Below are positions 25,808-33,891 of a stretch of 64,000 nt of DNA, one piece after another (position 1 is the stretch's first letter; each line of letters begins with the position of its first letter). The DNA comes from Kribbella kalugense (GTDB lineage Bacteria > Actinomycetota > Actinomycetes > Propionibacteriales > Kribbellaceae). The DNA lies in contig NZ_SODF01000001.1 of the NCBI RefSeq assembly GCF_004365875.1, positions 434,001 through 498,000 on the forward strand, written 5' to 3'. The position numbers were made by a program, and so were the translations under genes. The notes under the pieces were generated by a model. The model had not been told where the DNA came from and did not search any database. It worked only from the letters and a program-made list of their open reading frames with translations.

Positions 25808-26696
25808 CAGCCTTCTCCTCGGTTGCGGTGAGCTCGAAGAAGACGTCCTCGAGAGCTCGTTCGGTACTGCGCAGTTCGGACACCGCGATCCCGGCCTCGA
25901 CCAGGACCCGGTTCACCTCGGCGGCGCGATCCGGAGTCACCTTGACCCGGAGCGTGTCGTCGTACTGGTGCACGCTGCCGAACCGGGTCAGGATCGCCTG
26001 CGCCTGATCCTTCGGGTTGGCGCGGACGACCAGCTCCTGCTCGCCGCGCAGCTCGTCAACGTTGTGCTCGGCAACCATTCGGCCGGAGTTGATGATCCCG
26101 ACGCGGTCGCAGATCTGCTGCACTTCGCCGAGCAGATGACTGGACAGCAGTACGGTCCGGCCGTCGGTGCCGAGCTCGCGGATCAGCCGGCGCATGTCGC
26201 GCATCCCGGCCGGGTCGAGGCCGTTGGTCGGCTCGTCGAGGATCACCAACTCCGGATCCTTCAGCAGCGCGGCCGCGACCCCGAGCCGCTGCTTCATCCC
26301 CAGGGAGTACGTCGAGAACCGGTCCTTGGCCCGATCGGCGAGGTCGACCAGCTCGAGTACTTCGTCGATCCGCTGCCGCGCCACCCCGGCGTACTCCGCC
26401 AACAGCCGAAGGTTGTCCAGCCCCGACAGGTACGGATAGAACGCCGGCGACTCGATCATCGACCCTGTCCGCCGCAGTACGTCGGCCTGCCCGGGCCTCC
26501 CGCCGAGCACGCGCACGGTTCCACTCGTCGGCGCAATCAGTCCGGTGAGAATCCGGAGCGTTGTCGTCTTGCCCGCGCCGTTCGGTCCGAGGAATCCGTA
26601 CACCTCGCCCGGCAGCACTGTCAGATCGACACCATCGACCGCGAGGGTGTCGCCGTACCTCTTCGTCAGCCCGCTGACCTCAACTAGCGCATCCAT
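25797..26696 (-). CDS. ABC transporter ATP-binding protein (CcmA/BcrA-type)
   Basis: 299 residues from ATG 26696 (MDALVEVSGLTKRYGDT); the extension to 26780 is out of family. Walker A is GPNGAGKTTT (about residue 37), the Q-loop region lies before MIESPAFYPYLSG, the signature is TYSLGMKQRLG rather than LSGGQ (as common in BcrA-type exporters), Walker B is LVILDEPTNGLD, and the switch histidine is in LLSSHLL. The C-terminal 70 residues form a DUF4162-like extension. It pairs with the overlapping permease. Confidence 0.93.
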   Translation of the reverse strand: MDALVEVSGLTKRYGDTLAVDGVDLTVLPGEVYGFLGPNGAGKTTTLRILTGLIAPTSGTVRVLGGRPGQADVLRRTGSMIESPAFYPYLSGLDNLRLLAEYAGVARQRIDEVLELVDLADRAKDRFSTYSLGMKQRLGVAAALLKDPELVILDEPTNGLDPAGMRDMRRLIRELGTDGRTVLLSSHLLGEVQQICDRVGIINSGRMVAEHNVDELRGEQELVVRANPKDQAQAILTRFGSVHQYDDTLRVKVTPDRAAEVNRVLVEAGIAVSELRSTERALEDVFFELTATEEKADVG

Positions 26697-26795
26697 ACCT
26701 AGAGGGTGGCGGTCGAGGCCGGTCCGTCGCGTCGCCCAGCGGGAGTGACCGCACCTACCGCGGTGGGAGTAGCGAAACAACCTGTGAGCAGCAGG

Positions 26796-27461
26796 TCAGC
26801 CGAGCCAGCCGGGGCGGACGAGGCCGGTTTGGTAGGCGACTACTACCAGTTGGGCGCGGTCACGGACGCCGAGTTTGATCATGGCTCGGCTGACGTGGGT
26901 CTTCGCCGTTGCCGGGCTGAGGACCAGGCGTTCGGCGATCTCGTCGTTCGACAATCCCTCGCCGACCAACGCGACGATCTCCTTCTCGCGTTCCGTGAGT
27001 ACGTCGAGTTCCTTGCTCGCATGTGGTTGCCGGCTGCGTGACGCGAACTCGGCGACCAGCCGCCGCGTGACGCCGGGGGAGAGGAGTGCATCACCTCGGG
27101 CGACGACCCGCACCGCCTGCAGCAGTTCGACCGGCTCGGTGTCCTTCACCAGGAAGCCGCTCGCGCCGACCCGGAGCGCCTCGAACACGTACTCGTCCAG
27201 GTCGAACGTCGTCAGGATCACCACGTGTACGTCGGCCAGCTCGGGGTCCGCGCCGATCTCGCGGGTTGCCTCCAGCCCGTCGGTACCAGGCATCCGGATG
27301 TCCATCAGCACCACGTCGGGCTTCTCGGCCCGCGCCAGCGCGACCGCCTCCGCGCCGTCCGACACCTCGCCGACCACCGTGATGTCGTCCTCGGCGTTCA
27401 GCAACGACCGGAACCCGGCCCGCACCAACGCCTGATCATCCGCCAGCAACACCCTGATCAT
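26796..27461 (-). CDS. Response regulator, NarL/LuxR type (first of two)
   Basis: 221 residues. The receiver domain (1-120) has the acidic pair in LLADDQ, the phosphorylatable aspartate in VVLMDIRMPG (about residue 54), and the lysine in FLVKDTEP. The LuxR helix-turn-helix is at about 150-205 (LTEREKEIVALVGEGLSNDEIAERLVLSPATAKTHVSRAMIKLGV). It lies 99 bp upstream of the ABC exporter genes, and downstream of a second regulator and a sensor kinase on the same strand, with a large inverted repeat before its start. Confidence 0.93.
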   Translation of the reverse strand: MIRVLLADDQALVRAGFRSLLNAEDDITVVGEVSDGAEAVALARAEKPDVVLMDIRMPGTDGLEATREIGADPELADVHVVILTTFDLDEYVFEALRVGASGFLVKDTEPVELLQAVRVVARGDALLSPGVTRRLVAEFASRSRQPHASKELDVLTEREKEIVALVGEGLSNDEIAERLVLSPATAKTHVSRAMIKLGVRDRAQLVVVAYQTGLVRPGWLG

Positions 27462-27481
27462 GCGCTCACGCTAGAGCATCC

Positions 27482-27574
27482 GCGTACCGACGGACGGGTA
27501 GTAGTCGCCTCCGCTCCCACTTCTACGGCGTGGGCGCCTCGAGAAGCGCCACCACTACCCGTTCTTCGGTACGC
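27482..27574. repeat. Large imperfect inverted repeat (27-bp arms) between two response regulators
   Basis: Arms 27482-27508 and 27548-27574 match at 23 of 27 positions by hand alignment, including uninterrupted runs of nine. The 39-base interior holds a further CCCAC...GTGGG stem (27516-27534). It lies entirely in the gap between the stop of the upstream response regulator (27578) and the start of the downstream one (27461), all on the minus strand. It could form a cruciform or a long RNA hairpin acting as terminator, attenuator or processing site. Confidence 0.7.
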
Positions 27575-27577
27575 CGC

Positions 27578-28234
27578 TCAGGCGAGGCCGGCGTCGTGGG
27601 CGAGGAGGGCTATCTGGGTGCGGTTGCCGAGCTCCAGCTTGGTGAGGATGTGGGAGATGTGTGCTTTGACCGTTGCGAGGCTCATGAAGAGCTCGGTGGC
27701 GATCTGGGCGTTCGCTTTACCTTGGGCGACGGCCAGCATCACGTCGTACTCACGGGGTGACAGCCGCTGGAGCTTGTCCTGCGCGATCGTGTGCGCGTCG
27801 GCCTGAGTCGCCGCCCGGTCCATCAGTCGGCGGGTGATCGCCGGCGACAGGATGGGGTCGCCGGCCGCGACCCGCCGTACGGCGTCGACGATCTGGGCCG
27901 GCGGCGTGTCCTTGAGCAGGAACCCGCTCGCCCCGGCGCGGAGTGCATGCAGCACGTTCTCATCGGTGTCGAAGGTCGTGAGTACGACGACCTCGGGCGG
28001 ATTCGTCCGCGCCCGCAGCCGACGGGTCGCGACGATCCCGTCCACCCGCGGCATGCGCAGGTCCATCAGCACGATGTCGGGGAAATGCGCGTCGACCGCG
28101 GCAGGTACTTCGTCACCGTCGGCGGCCTGACCGACCACGGAGATCCCGTTCGCCCCGTCGAGCATCATCTCCAGGCTGGCCCGGACCAACGCGTCGTCGT
28201 CCACCACCAGCACACGAATGGTCGGCTCGCTCAT
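27578..28234 (-). CDS. Response regulator, NarL/LuxR type (second, coupled to the kinase)
   Basis: 218 residues from ATG 28234, which overlaps the kinase stop by 4 bp, so this is the cognate partner of that kinase. The receiver shows VLVVDDDALVRASLEMML, the phospho-acceptor aspartate in IVLMDLRMPRVDG (about residue 55), and FLLKDTPPAQ. The C-terminal LuxR HTH (about 155-205) reads LSPREYDVMLAVAQGKANAQIATELFMSLATVKAHISHILTKLEL. It is paralogous to the downstream regulator at 26796-27461 but clearly diverged. Confidence 0.94.
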   Translation of the reverse strand: MSEPTIRVLVVDDDALVRASLEMMLDGANGISVVGQAADGDEVPAAVDAHFPDIVLMDLRMPRVDGIVATRRLRARTNPPEVVVLTTFDTDENVLHALRAGASGFLLKDTPPAQIVDAVRRVAAGDPILSPAITRRLMDRAATQADAHTIAQDKLQRLSPREYDVMLAVAQGKANAQIATELFMSLATVKAHISHILTKLELGNRTQIALLAHDAGLA

Positions 28235-29367
28235 ACAGGCCACGGTAGCGAGGCCTCGAGCCGGAAGCCGCCACCGGGCACCTGCCCGTGGTCCAGCGTC
28301 CCGCCCGCCAACTGCACCCGCTCGGTCAGCCCCACCAGCCCGGTCCCGCTCCCCGGCGTCAACGACGTACCGTTCGACGCCGGATTGGTCAGCTCAATCC
28401 GCAGTCCGTCACCAGGCCGCCCGTCCACAGTCACCGTCACGGGACGCCCGGCGGCATGCTTCCGCGCGTTCGTCAGCCCTTCCTGCACCACCCGGTACGC
28501 CGTCCGCCCAGTTGCCGGGGGCAACGACGCCGGATCCGCGACGCGATCGTCGTACGCGACCGCCGTACCTGCCTCGCGCGATTCGTCGACCAGCGCCCGC
28601 AGATCACCGAACGTCGGCTGCGGCCGCCCGCCCGGCAGATCGTCGATCTCCGTGTCGCGCAGCACGCTGATCACCTCGCGCAGCTCATCGAGCGCCTGGT
28701 GTACGCCGGTACGGATCACGCCTGCCGCCTTCGCAAGCTTCTCCGGCGACGAATCCGGCCGGTACTCGAGCGCACCGGCATACGTCGCCAGCAGCGACAG
28801 ACGATGAGCGAGTACGTCGTGCATCTCGCGGGCCATCTGGGTCCGCTCCAGGGTGCGCGCCTCGGCGACTCGGCGACCCTGCTCGGCCTCGGCCCGAGTC
28901 GCGCGCTCACGAAGCGACGCGAGCAACTGTTGACGAGCCTGCGTGCCCTGACCCCAACCGAGCAGAGCGGTATGCACAGCGACATCCAGTATGGCGAACC
29001 AGAGGAAAGGCAGCCCGTGGATCGGTTGCCAGAGGCCCTGGATCAGATGGCCGACTGTGCCGGCGAGCGCGACCAGGGCGGCCGTGCGGAACGGGCGGCG
29101 GAGCGCCACGGTCAGCGTGCCGACGGTGGACGGCGGCGTACCGGCGGGGGAGAGGGCGGCGAGCACGGCCAGTGCGATCGCGCCCGGCGCCGGGCGGCGG
29201 AACATGATCGGGAGAACCGCGACCGCGACGATGCCGACCGCCACGTCGAGCACCAGGAACTTCCGGTGCGACGGATCGGACAACCGCCCCACGATGGTCA
29301 TTCCGGTCAGTACCGCGATCAATCCCATCGACACGGCGGTCACCCACCAGGGCGCCTTCCGCGCCAT
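28231..29367 (-). CDS. Sensor histidine kinase (HisKA_3, NarX/DesK-like)
   Basis: 378 residues from ATG 29367, chosen for GGAG six bases upstream; ATG 29379 is also possible and the longer frame to 29532 is not convincing. Four or five N-terminal membrane helices (about 5-145, no large extracellular domain) precede a coiled linker and the phospho-acceptor motif EMHDVLAHRLSLL. The ATPase domain shows AYRVVQEGLTNARKHA (N-box) and GTGLVGLTERVQLAGG (G-box). It is coupled to the response regulator at 27578 and divergent from the DUF6069 gene. Confidence 0.92.
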   Translation of the reverse strand: MARKAPWWVTAVSMGLIAVLTGMTIVGRLSDPSHRKFLVLDVAVGIVAVAVLPIMFRRPAPGAIALAVLAALSPAGTPPSTVGTLTVALRRPFRTAALVALAGTVGHLIQGLWQPIHGLPFLWFAILDVAVHTALLGWGQGTQARQQLLASLRERATRAEAEQGRRVAEARTLERTQMAREMHDVLAHRLSLLATYAGALEYRPDSSPEKLAKAAGVIRTGVHQALDELREVISVLRDTEIDDLPGGRPQPTFGDLRALVDESREAGTAVAYDDRVADPASLPPATGRTAYRVVQEGLTNARKHAAGRPVTVTVDGRPGDGLRIELTNPASNGTSLTPGSGTGLVGLTERVQLAGGTLDHGQVPGGGFRLEASLPWPV

Positions 29368-29531
29368 GCACGACTCCATGCCGCCGAGACTAGGTGGCCG
29401 CCCCGATCTCCACCACCGACCAAAGTCGAGGCCGCGCCGACTTCGGACCACCCTCGGGCAGCTTCCCGGCCGATGCCGCGAGTACCCGCGTTGCAGCACT
29501 GTGATGCCACCAAGCCACTGAAGGAGCCACA

Positions 29532-29996
29532 ATGCCCAACTCGATCACCCCGATGCCCGCCGCAACCGACGCACCGGCATCAACCCGACGTACCGTCTCC
29601 GGTCGCAGCCGTCTCGCTGTCGTCGGCGTTGCCGCCGCCGCGGCGCTGGCCGACTGGGCGATCCTCAGCCCGCTCGCCGGCCTCACCCTCGAAGCTCGGC
29701 AGGGCGGGGTCCAGCACATCGGCGCGATCTCTGTCGTCGTCGCGACCCTCGTCGTCGCCTTCGCCGGCTGGGGACTGCTCGCGATCCTCGAACGTCGTAC
29801 CCAGCGCCGCGTCGGCTGGGCGCGCGACACCTGGACCGTCGTCGCGACTATCGTCTGCGTCCTGTCGCTCGGCAGCCCGTTGACGAACGGAATCGGCCTC
29901 GGCGCCAAACTCGGTCTGGCGTCACTCCACCTGATCGTCGGCGCGACGGTCATCATCGGCCTCCGCCGCACCGCCCTCGCCGCCGAACGGTGCTAA
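29532..29996 (+). CDS. DUF6069 family membrane protein
   Basis: 154 residues, ATG preceded by AAGGAG. After a 25-residue polar N-terminus there are four hydrophobic helices (about 27-50, 63-84, 100-118, 125-145). Family-type sequences are ALADWAILSPLAGLTLEA and FAGWGLLAILERRTQRR. Function is unknown. It is divergent from the sensor kinase 164 bp away, so it is a candidate target of that system. Its last 75 bp overlap the convergent FadR-type gene, with both frames open. Confidence 0.8.
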   Translation: MPNSITPMPAATDAPASTRRTVSGRSRLAVVGVAAAAALADWAILSPLAGLTLEARQGGVQHIGAISVVVATLVVAFAGWGLLAILERRTQRRVGWARDTWTVVATIVCVLSLGSPLTNGIGLGAKLGLASLHLIVGATVIIGLRRTALAAERC

Positions 29997-30680
29997 CTGG
30001 GCCGCTTGGTAGAACCCCCGGATGTGCGCGGTCACGAGGTCGGCCGCGCGCTCCGCTTCGCCGCCGCGCACCGCGGCCAGGATCGCCCGGTGCTCGGCGC
30101 GCAACCCCATCGCCGTCGCTTCCCAGTCGAGCAGATTGGGTACGGCGGCCAGCACGTACCCGTGGATCGCCGACCGCAACGACGCCATCACGGCAGCGAT
30201 CAACACGTTCCCCGCAAGGCCGGACAGCGCGACGTGGAACTCCGCGTCGAGCAGATGAAACTCCTCCGGCGACAGACCGGCGTCGTCCATCCGGTCCAGC
30301 AATTCCGCCGCGACTTTCAGCTCGCCAGCCCCGAGATCCCGCTCGGCGGCCTCCCTCGCGGACCACGACTCCAGCAGCAGTCGAGTCTGTACGACGTCCG
30401 CCATCGGCAGATGATTGGTTGCCAGGTGCAACCGCAGTACGGCGGTCAGCGGGGAGACCGGCTCGGCCACGATCACCGCGCCCGCCTCCGGCCCGGACCC
30501 GGTCGCGGTCCGTACGACGCCCATCGCCTCCAGCACCCGGACCGCCTCCCGCACCGACGGCCGGCTGATCCCGAGCTGCTCGGCCAGCACCCGCTCCCCG
30601 GGCAGCCGCCCCCCGATCCGCAACCGCCCGGCCGCGAGGTCCGCCTCCACCTGATGCAGGACCAGCTCGTAGTTCTTCAC
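29922..30680 (-). CDS. FadR/GntR-family transcriptional regulator (FCD domain)
   Basis: 252 residues from GTG 30680 (MKNYELVLHQVEADLAAGRL); upstream readings run through the operators. The winged helix at about 5-70 has the signature GGRLPGERVLAEQLGISRPSVREAVRVLEAMGVV. The FCD ligand domain (about 90-230) carries the metal-binding residues (DAEFHVALSGLAGN, and HRAILAAVRGGEAERAADLVTAHIRGF). It is divergent from an LldD-type oxidase with two perfect palindromes between, so it is most likely an LldR-like repressor responding to lactate or another 2-hydroxy acid. Confidence 0.93.
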   Translation of the reverse strand: MKNYELVLHQVEADLAAGRLRIGGRLPGERVLAEQLGISRPSVREAVRVLEAMGVVRTATGSGPEAGAVIVAEPVSPLTAVLRLHLATNHLPMADVVQTRLLLESWSAREAAERDLGAGELKVAAELLDRMDDAGLSPEEFHLLDAEFHVALSGLAGNVLIAAVMASLRSAIHGYVLAAVPNLLDWEATAMGLRAEHRAILAAVRGGEAERAADLVTAHIRGFYQAAQLAPFGGEGGAAEADDDRRADDQVE

Positions 30681-30696
30681 GTGGACGACCCTACCT

Positions 30697-30713
30697 CTGT
30701 GGTCGGACCACAG
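30697..30713. promoter_or_regulatory. FadR-type operator O1
   Basis: CTGTGGTC-G-GACCACAG is a perfect 17-bp palindrome 17 bp upstream of the fadR-type start. It contains the TGGTC...GACCA core that FadR/LldR-class GntR proteins recognise. It is a nearly identical partner of O2, 23 bp away centre to centre. Confidence 0.8.
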
Positions 30714-30720
30714 GGTAGGG

Positions 30721-30735
30721 TGTGGTCCGACCACA
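30721..30735. promoter_or_regulatory. FadR-type operator O2
   Basis: TGTGGTC-C-GACCACA is a perfect 15-bp palindrome 20 bp upstream of the oxidase start. It differs from O1 only in the central base (C for G), meaning O1 and O2 are the same site read on opposite strands. Spacing of about two helix turns would allow cooperative binding or looping that shuts both divergent promoters. Confidence 0.8.
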
Positions 30736-30754
30736 GATTCAGCCGGGAGTTGTG

Positions 30755-31966
30755 ATGACCGATCGCCAGATGCCCAAATGGTCCGAGTTGAAGCCGTTGC
30801 TGCGGCCGAAGCCGATCACGACCAACCCGACCGACCGGCGGCTGGAGAAGGCGCTGACGATCGCGGACCTGCGGTCGATCGCGAAACGGCGTACCCCTCG
30901 CTCGGTGTTCGACTACACCGACGGCGCCGCCGAGGCCGAGATCAGCCTGCGCCGCGCCCGTCGGCTGTTCGCCGAGATGGAGCTGCAGCCGTCGATCCTG
31001 CGCGACGTGTCCGACATCGACCTCGGTACGTCGATCCTCGGCGGCCGCTCCGAGCTGCCGTTCGCGTTCGCCCCGACCGGTTTCACCCGGATGATGAACC
31101 ACGAGGGTGAGAGCGCGGTGGTGAAGGTCGCCGAACAGATCGGCATCCCGTATGCCTTGTCCACGATGGGCACCACCTCGATCGAGGACGTCGCGGCTGC
31201 TGCTCCGAACGCGCGGAAGTGGTTCCAGCTGTACGTCTGGAAGGACCGCGACTCCGGCGAGGATCTGGTGAAGCGCTCGGCCGCTGCCGGGTTCGAGGCG
31301 CTCATGCTGACCGTCGACGTACCCGTTGCCGGTGCTCGCCTTCGCGATGTCCGCAACGGCTTCACGATCCCGCCGTCGCTGACGGTGAAGACCGTGCTGG
31401 ACGCGTCAATGCATCCGGCCTGGTGGGCGAATCTGCTCACCACCCGGCCGCTGACGTTCGCCTCGCTGTCCACCTGGGACGGCACCGTCGCCGAGCTCCT
31501 CGACAAGCTCTTCGACCCGACCATGACGATCGACGACCTCAACTGGCTGCGCTCGATCTGGGACGGCCCGTTGATCGTCAAGGGCATCCAGACCGTCGAG
31601 GACGCCCGCCGCGTGGTCGATGCCGGCGCGGACGCGGTTGTGTTGTCCAACCACGGCGGGCGTCAGCTGGACCGCGCTCCGACGCCGCTGCGCATCCTGC
31701 CGGACGTTCGCAAGGCGGTCGGCAGCGACGCCGAGGTCTACCTCGACACCGGCATCATGTCCGGCGCGGACATCGTCGCGGCGATCGCGCTCGGCGCTGA
31801 TGCCTGCCTGGTCGGCCGTGCGTACCTGTATGGCCTGATGGCCGGTGGTCAGCGCGGTGTCGCCCGCGCCGCCGAGATCCTGACGAAGGAGGTACGGCGG
31901 ACGATGGCGCTACTCGGTGTCTCGAGCGTGGCCGAGTTGAACCCGTCGCACGTCCGCCTGCCTTAG
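30755..31966 (+). CDS. lldD: FMN-dependent alpha-hydroxy-acid dehydrogenase (L-lactate dehydrogenase-like)
   Basis: 403 residues from ATG 30755, with GGGAG nearby; the open frame begins inside operator O2. The family TIM barrel oxidises L-2-hydroxy acids such as lactate, using FMN. Visible: VFDYTDGAAEAEISLRRAR at about residues 48-70, FAPTGFTRMMNHEGE, WFQLYVWKDRD, LTVDVPVAGARLRDVRNGF, the FMN lysine in LIVKGIQ, and the catalytic SNHGGRQLD (about residue 298-306). GADACLVGRAYLYGL closes the barrel. Under the adjacent FadR-like regulator it is most likely a lactate utilisation enzyme; other 2-hydroxy acids are possible. Confidence 0.9.
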   Translation: MTDRQMPKWSELKPLLRPKPITTNPTDRRLEKALTIADLRSIAKRRTPRSVFDYTDGAAEAEISLRRARRLFAEMELQPSILRDVSDIDLGTSILGGRSELPFAFAPTGFTRMMNHEGESAVVKVAEQIGIPYALSTMGTTSIEDVAAAAPNARKWFQLYVWKDRDSGEDLVKRSAAAGFEALMLTVDVPVAGARLRDVRNGFTIPPSLTVKTVLDASMHPAWWANLLTTRPLTFASLSTWDGTVAELLDKLFDPTMTIDDLNWLRSIWDGPLIVKGIQTVEDARRVVDAGADAVVLSNHGGRQLDRAPTPLRILPDVRKAVGSDAEVYLDTGIMSGADIVAAIALGADACLVGRAYLYGLMAGGQRGVARAAEILTKEVRRTMALLGVSSVAELNPSHVRLP

Positions 31967-31977
31967 GGTCTGCAGTC

Positions 31978-32667
31978 ATGGAACAGGTATTGAGCCGGCC
32001 GGAAGCGTCGGACGCGGTCTCCGACGCTGGGTGGCGCTTCTTGCTGGGCACTTTTCGAACGTCGATCCCGGTCGGGTCGTTGGCTCGTGCGATCGGCTTG
32101 GCAGCGGACGCTGTCGCGGCGTGCGGCGACGACGCCGACGGACACCTTCGGGTCGATGCCCGCGCCGATCGGGTCGTCTTCACCCTGCAGTCGTTGGAGC
32201 ACGCGGCGGTCACCACCCTGGACGTCGAACTCGCGCTTCGGATCTCTGCCACCGCGGACAGTTCTGGGTTTCTGACCGAGCCCGAAATCGGAACCGGGGC
32301 ACCGCGATCCGTCCAGATGCTGGAGATCGCGATCGATGCTCTGGACATTGCTGGGATTCGGCCGTTCTGGAGGGCGGTGCTGGGCTACACCGGTGAGGCG
32401 GGTGCCGAGGGACCGAAGGATCCGCTCGTCGATCCGGTCGAGCAAGGTCCGGCCGTCTGGTTCCAGCAGATGGATGAGCCGCGCCCGCAGCGCAATCGCA
32501 TCCACTTCGACATCTGTGTTCCGCATGACGAGGCACAACGGCGCGTCGAAGCTGCACTGGAGGCTGGGGGCCGACTTGTGTCCGCGACGCGTGCGCCCGC
32601 CTTCTGGGTCCTTGCCGACCAGGAGGGGAACGAGGCCTGCGTGACCACTTGGCAGGGCCGAGACTGA
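31978..32667 (+). CDS. Fusion of pterin-4a-carbinolamine-dehydratase-like and VOC domains
   Basis: 229 residues. The first 100 or so (DAVSDAGWRFLLGTFRTSIPVGSLARAIGLAADAV, then HLRVDARADRVVFTLQS) resemble pterin-4a-carbinolamine dehydratase. The motif histidines of active dehydratases are not clearly kept. The rest is a glyoxalase/bleomycin-resistance (VOC) domain: IAIDALDIAGIRPFWRAVLGYTG, RNRIHFDICVPHDEA, and FWVLADQEGNEACV. This fused architecture occurs in actinobacteria without assigned function. It starts 11 bp after lldD and may be co-transcribed with it. Confidence 0.8.
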   Translation: MEQVLSRPEASDAVSDAGWRFLLGTFRTSIPVGSLARAIGLAADAVAACGDDADGHLRVDARADRVVFTLQSLEHAAVTTLDVELALRISATADSSGFLTEPEIGTGAPRSVQMLEIAIDALDIAGIRPFWRAVLGYTGEAGAEGPKDPLVDPVEQGPAVWFQQMDEPRPQRNRIHFDICVPHDEAQRRVEAALEAGGRLVSATRAPAFWVLADQEGNEACVTTWQGRD

Positions 32668-32670
32668 TCT

Positions 32671-33813
32671 TTACAGCGGCAGAGTCGCCGTGATGCGCAG
32701 ACCGCCGGTGGGTGTGCGGTTGGCGGTCAGCGTGCCGCCGAGTGCGGTCGCTCGCTCCCGCATGCCGGAGATGCCGTTGCCTTCCGTCGGCGTACCGGTG
32801 AGCGACTGGCCGTCGTCGTCGACCTGCAGTACCAGCGCCTGTTCGCCGTACTGGATCCGGACCGTCGCCGACGTCGCCTTCGCATGACGTACGACGTTGG
32901 TCAGCGACTCCTGGATGATGCGGAACGCGGCGCGGTCGAGGCTGGTCGGTAGTGCACGCGGGTCGCCGTGGACGATCTTGTGCACCTCCAGGCCGGCCCG
33001 GGAGGTGCGGCTGACCAGGTGGTCCAAGTGGTCGAGTCCAGCGACCGGTTGCCGGGGCGCAGACTCGTCGGACTGCCGCATGACGCCGACGATCGACCTG
33101 AGCTCCACCAGGGCTTCCTTGCTGGCGTCCTTGATCGCCGAGAGCGCCGGAGCAGCCTGCTCTGGTTGCCGGTCGACCAGGTGGAGGGCAGTGGACGCTT
33201 GCACGTTGATCAGCGAGATGTGGTGCGCGACGACGTCGTGGAGCTCCTGTGCGATCCGGAGGCGCTCTTCACCGGCTCGGCGGAGCTCCTCCTCTTTCCG
33301 GGTCCGCGCTGCCGCGTTGACCCGGTCGCGGTGCGCGCGGAACAGTTCGGCGAGAAAACCGAGGACGACGAAGCACGTGCCGACCAGAAGGGTCTGGTAC
33401 AGGCCGAACTCGTGCAGGCCGAGCACCATCCGTCCGCCGACATGCCCGACGTACAGCACAGCCAGCGCCGACCAGCCGGGAATCCGGTAGCCGAGCCGGA
33501 TCGCGGTGAACACGGCGATGACGAACGCGAAGATCATCGGGCCGTAGGCGTACTCCATCAGCACGTAGACGAGCGTCGACACGACCGTTGCCCACAGCAC
33601 GGGGATCGGCCGGGTCCGGAGCCAATACAGCGACAGCGATCCGATCAGGATCAGCACCACCATGAACCAGTCCGGATGCCGGGCCTCCGGCTCACCGTGG
33701 ACCGCCGCGCCGATCGACCCGACCACCGCGATGATCGAGACGACGACAGGCAGGCCGATCCGCCGCGCCCAGTACCCGAAGGTCGGTGCGGTGATCGGCT
33801 CAGTCGTGCTCAC
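32671..33813 (-). CDS. Sensor histidine kinase (HisKA_3), orphan
   Basis: 380 residues from GTG 33813 (MSTTEPITAP); a TTG three codons upstream is possible. Five or six N-terminal membrane helices (about 20-155) are followed by a coiled linker (FRAHRDRVNAAARTRKEEELRR). The phospho-acceptor motif is IAQELHDVVAHHISLINVQ (about residue 195). The ATPase domain has AFRIIQESLTNVVRHA, VLQVDDDGQ and GNGISGMRERATALGG. No response regulator is encoded next to it, which is unusual for this DesK-like class. It is convergent with the PCD/VOC fusion gene. Confidence 0.9.
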   Translation of the reverse strand: MSTTEPITAPTFGYWARRIGLPVVVSIIAVVGSIGAAVHGEPEARHPDWFMVVLILIGSLSLYWLRTRPIPVLWATVVSTLVYVLMEYAYGPMIFAFVIAVFTAIRLGYRIPGWSALAVLYVGHVGGRMVLGLHEFGLYQTLLVGTCFVVLGFLAELFRAHRDRVNAAARTRKEEELRRAGEERLRIAQELHDVVAHHISLINVQASTALHLVDRQPEQAAPALSAIKDASKEALVELRSIVGVMRQSDESAPRQPVAGLDHLDHLVSRTSRAGLEVHKIVHGDPRALPTSLDRAAFRIIQESLTNVVRHAKATSATVRIQYGEQALVLQVDDDGQSLTGTPTEGNGISGMRERATALGGTLTANRTPTGGLRITATLPL

Positions 33814-33891
33814 AGTAAGCAACCGTAGAGTGCGGCCGGGCAGGTGTCATCGTCGCCACGGAGTACTTCGGCCTGCGCCCGTGGCAGTAGG

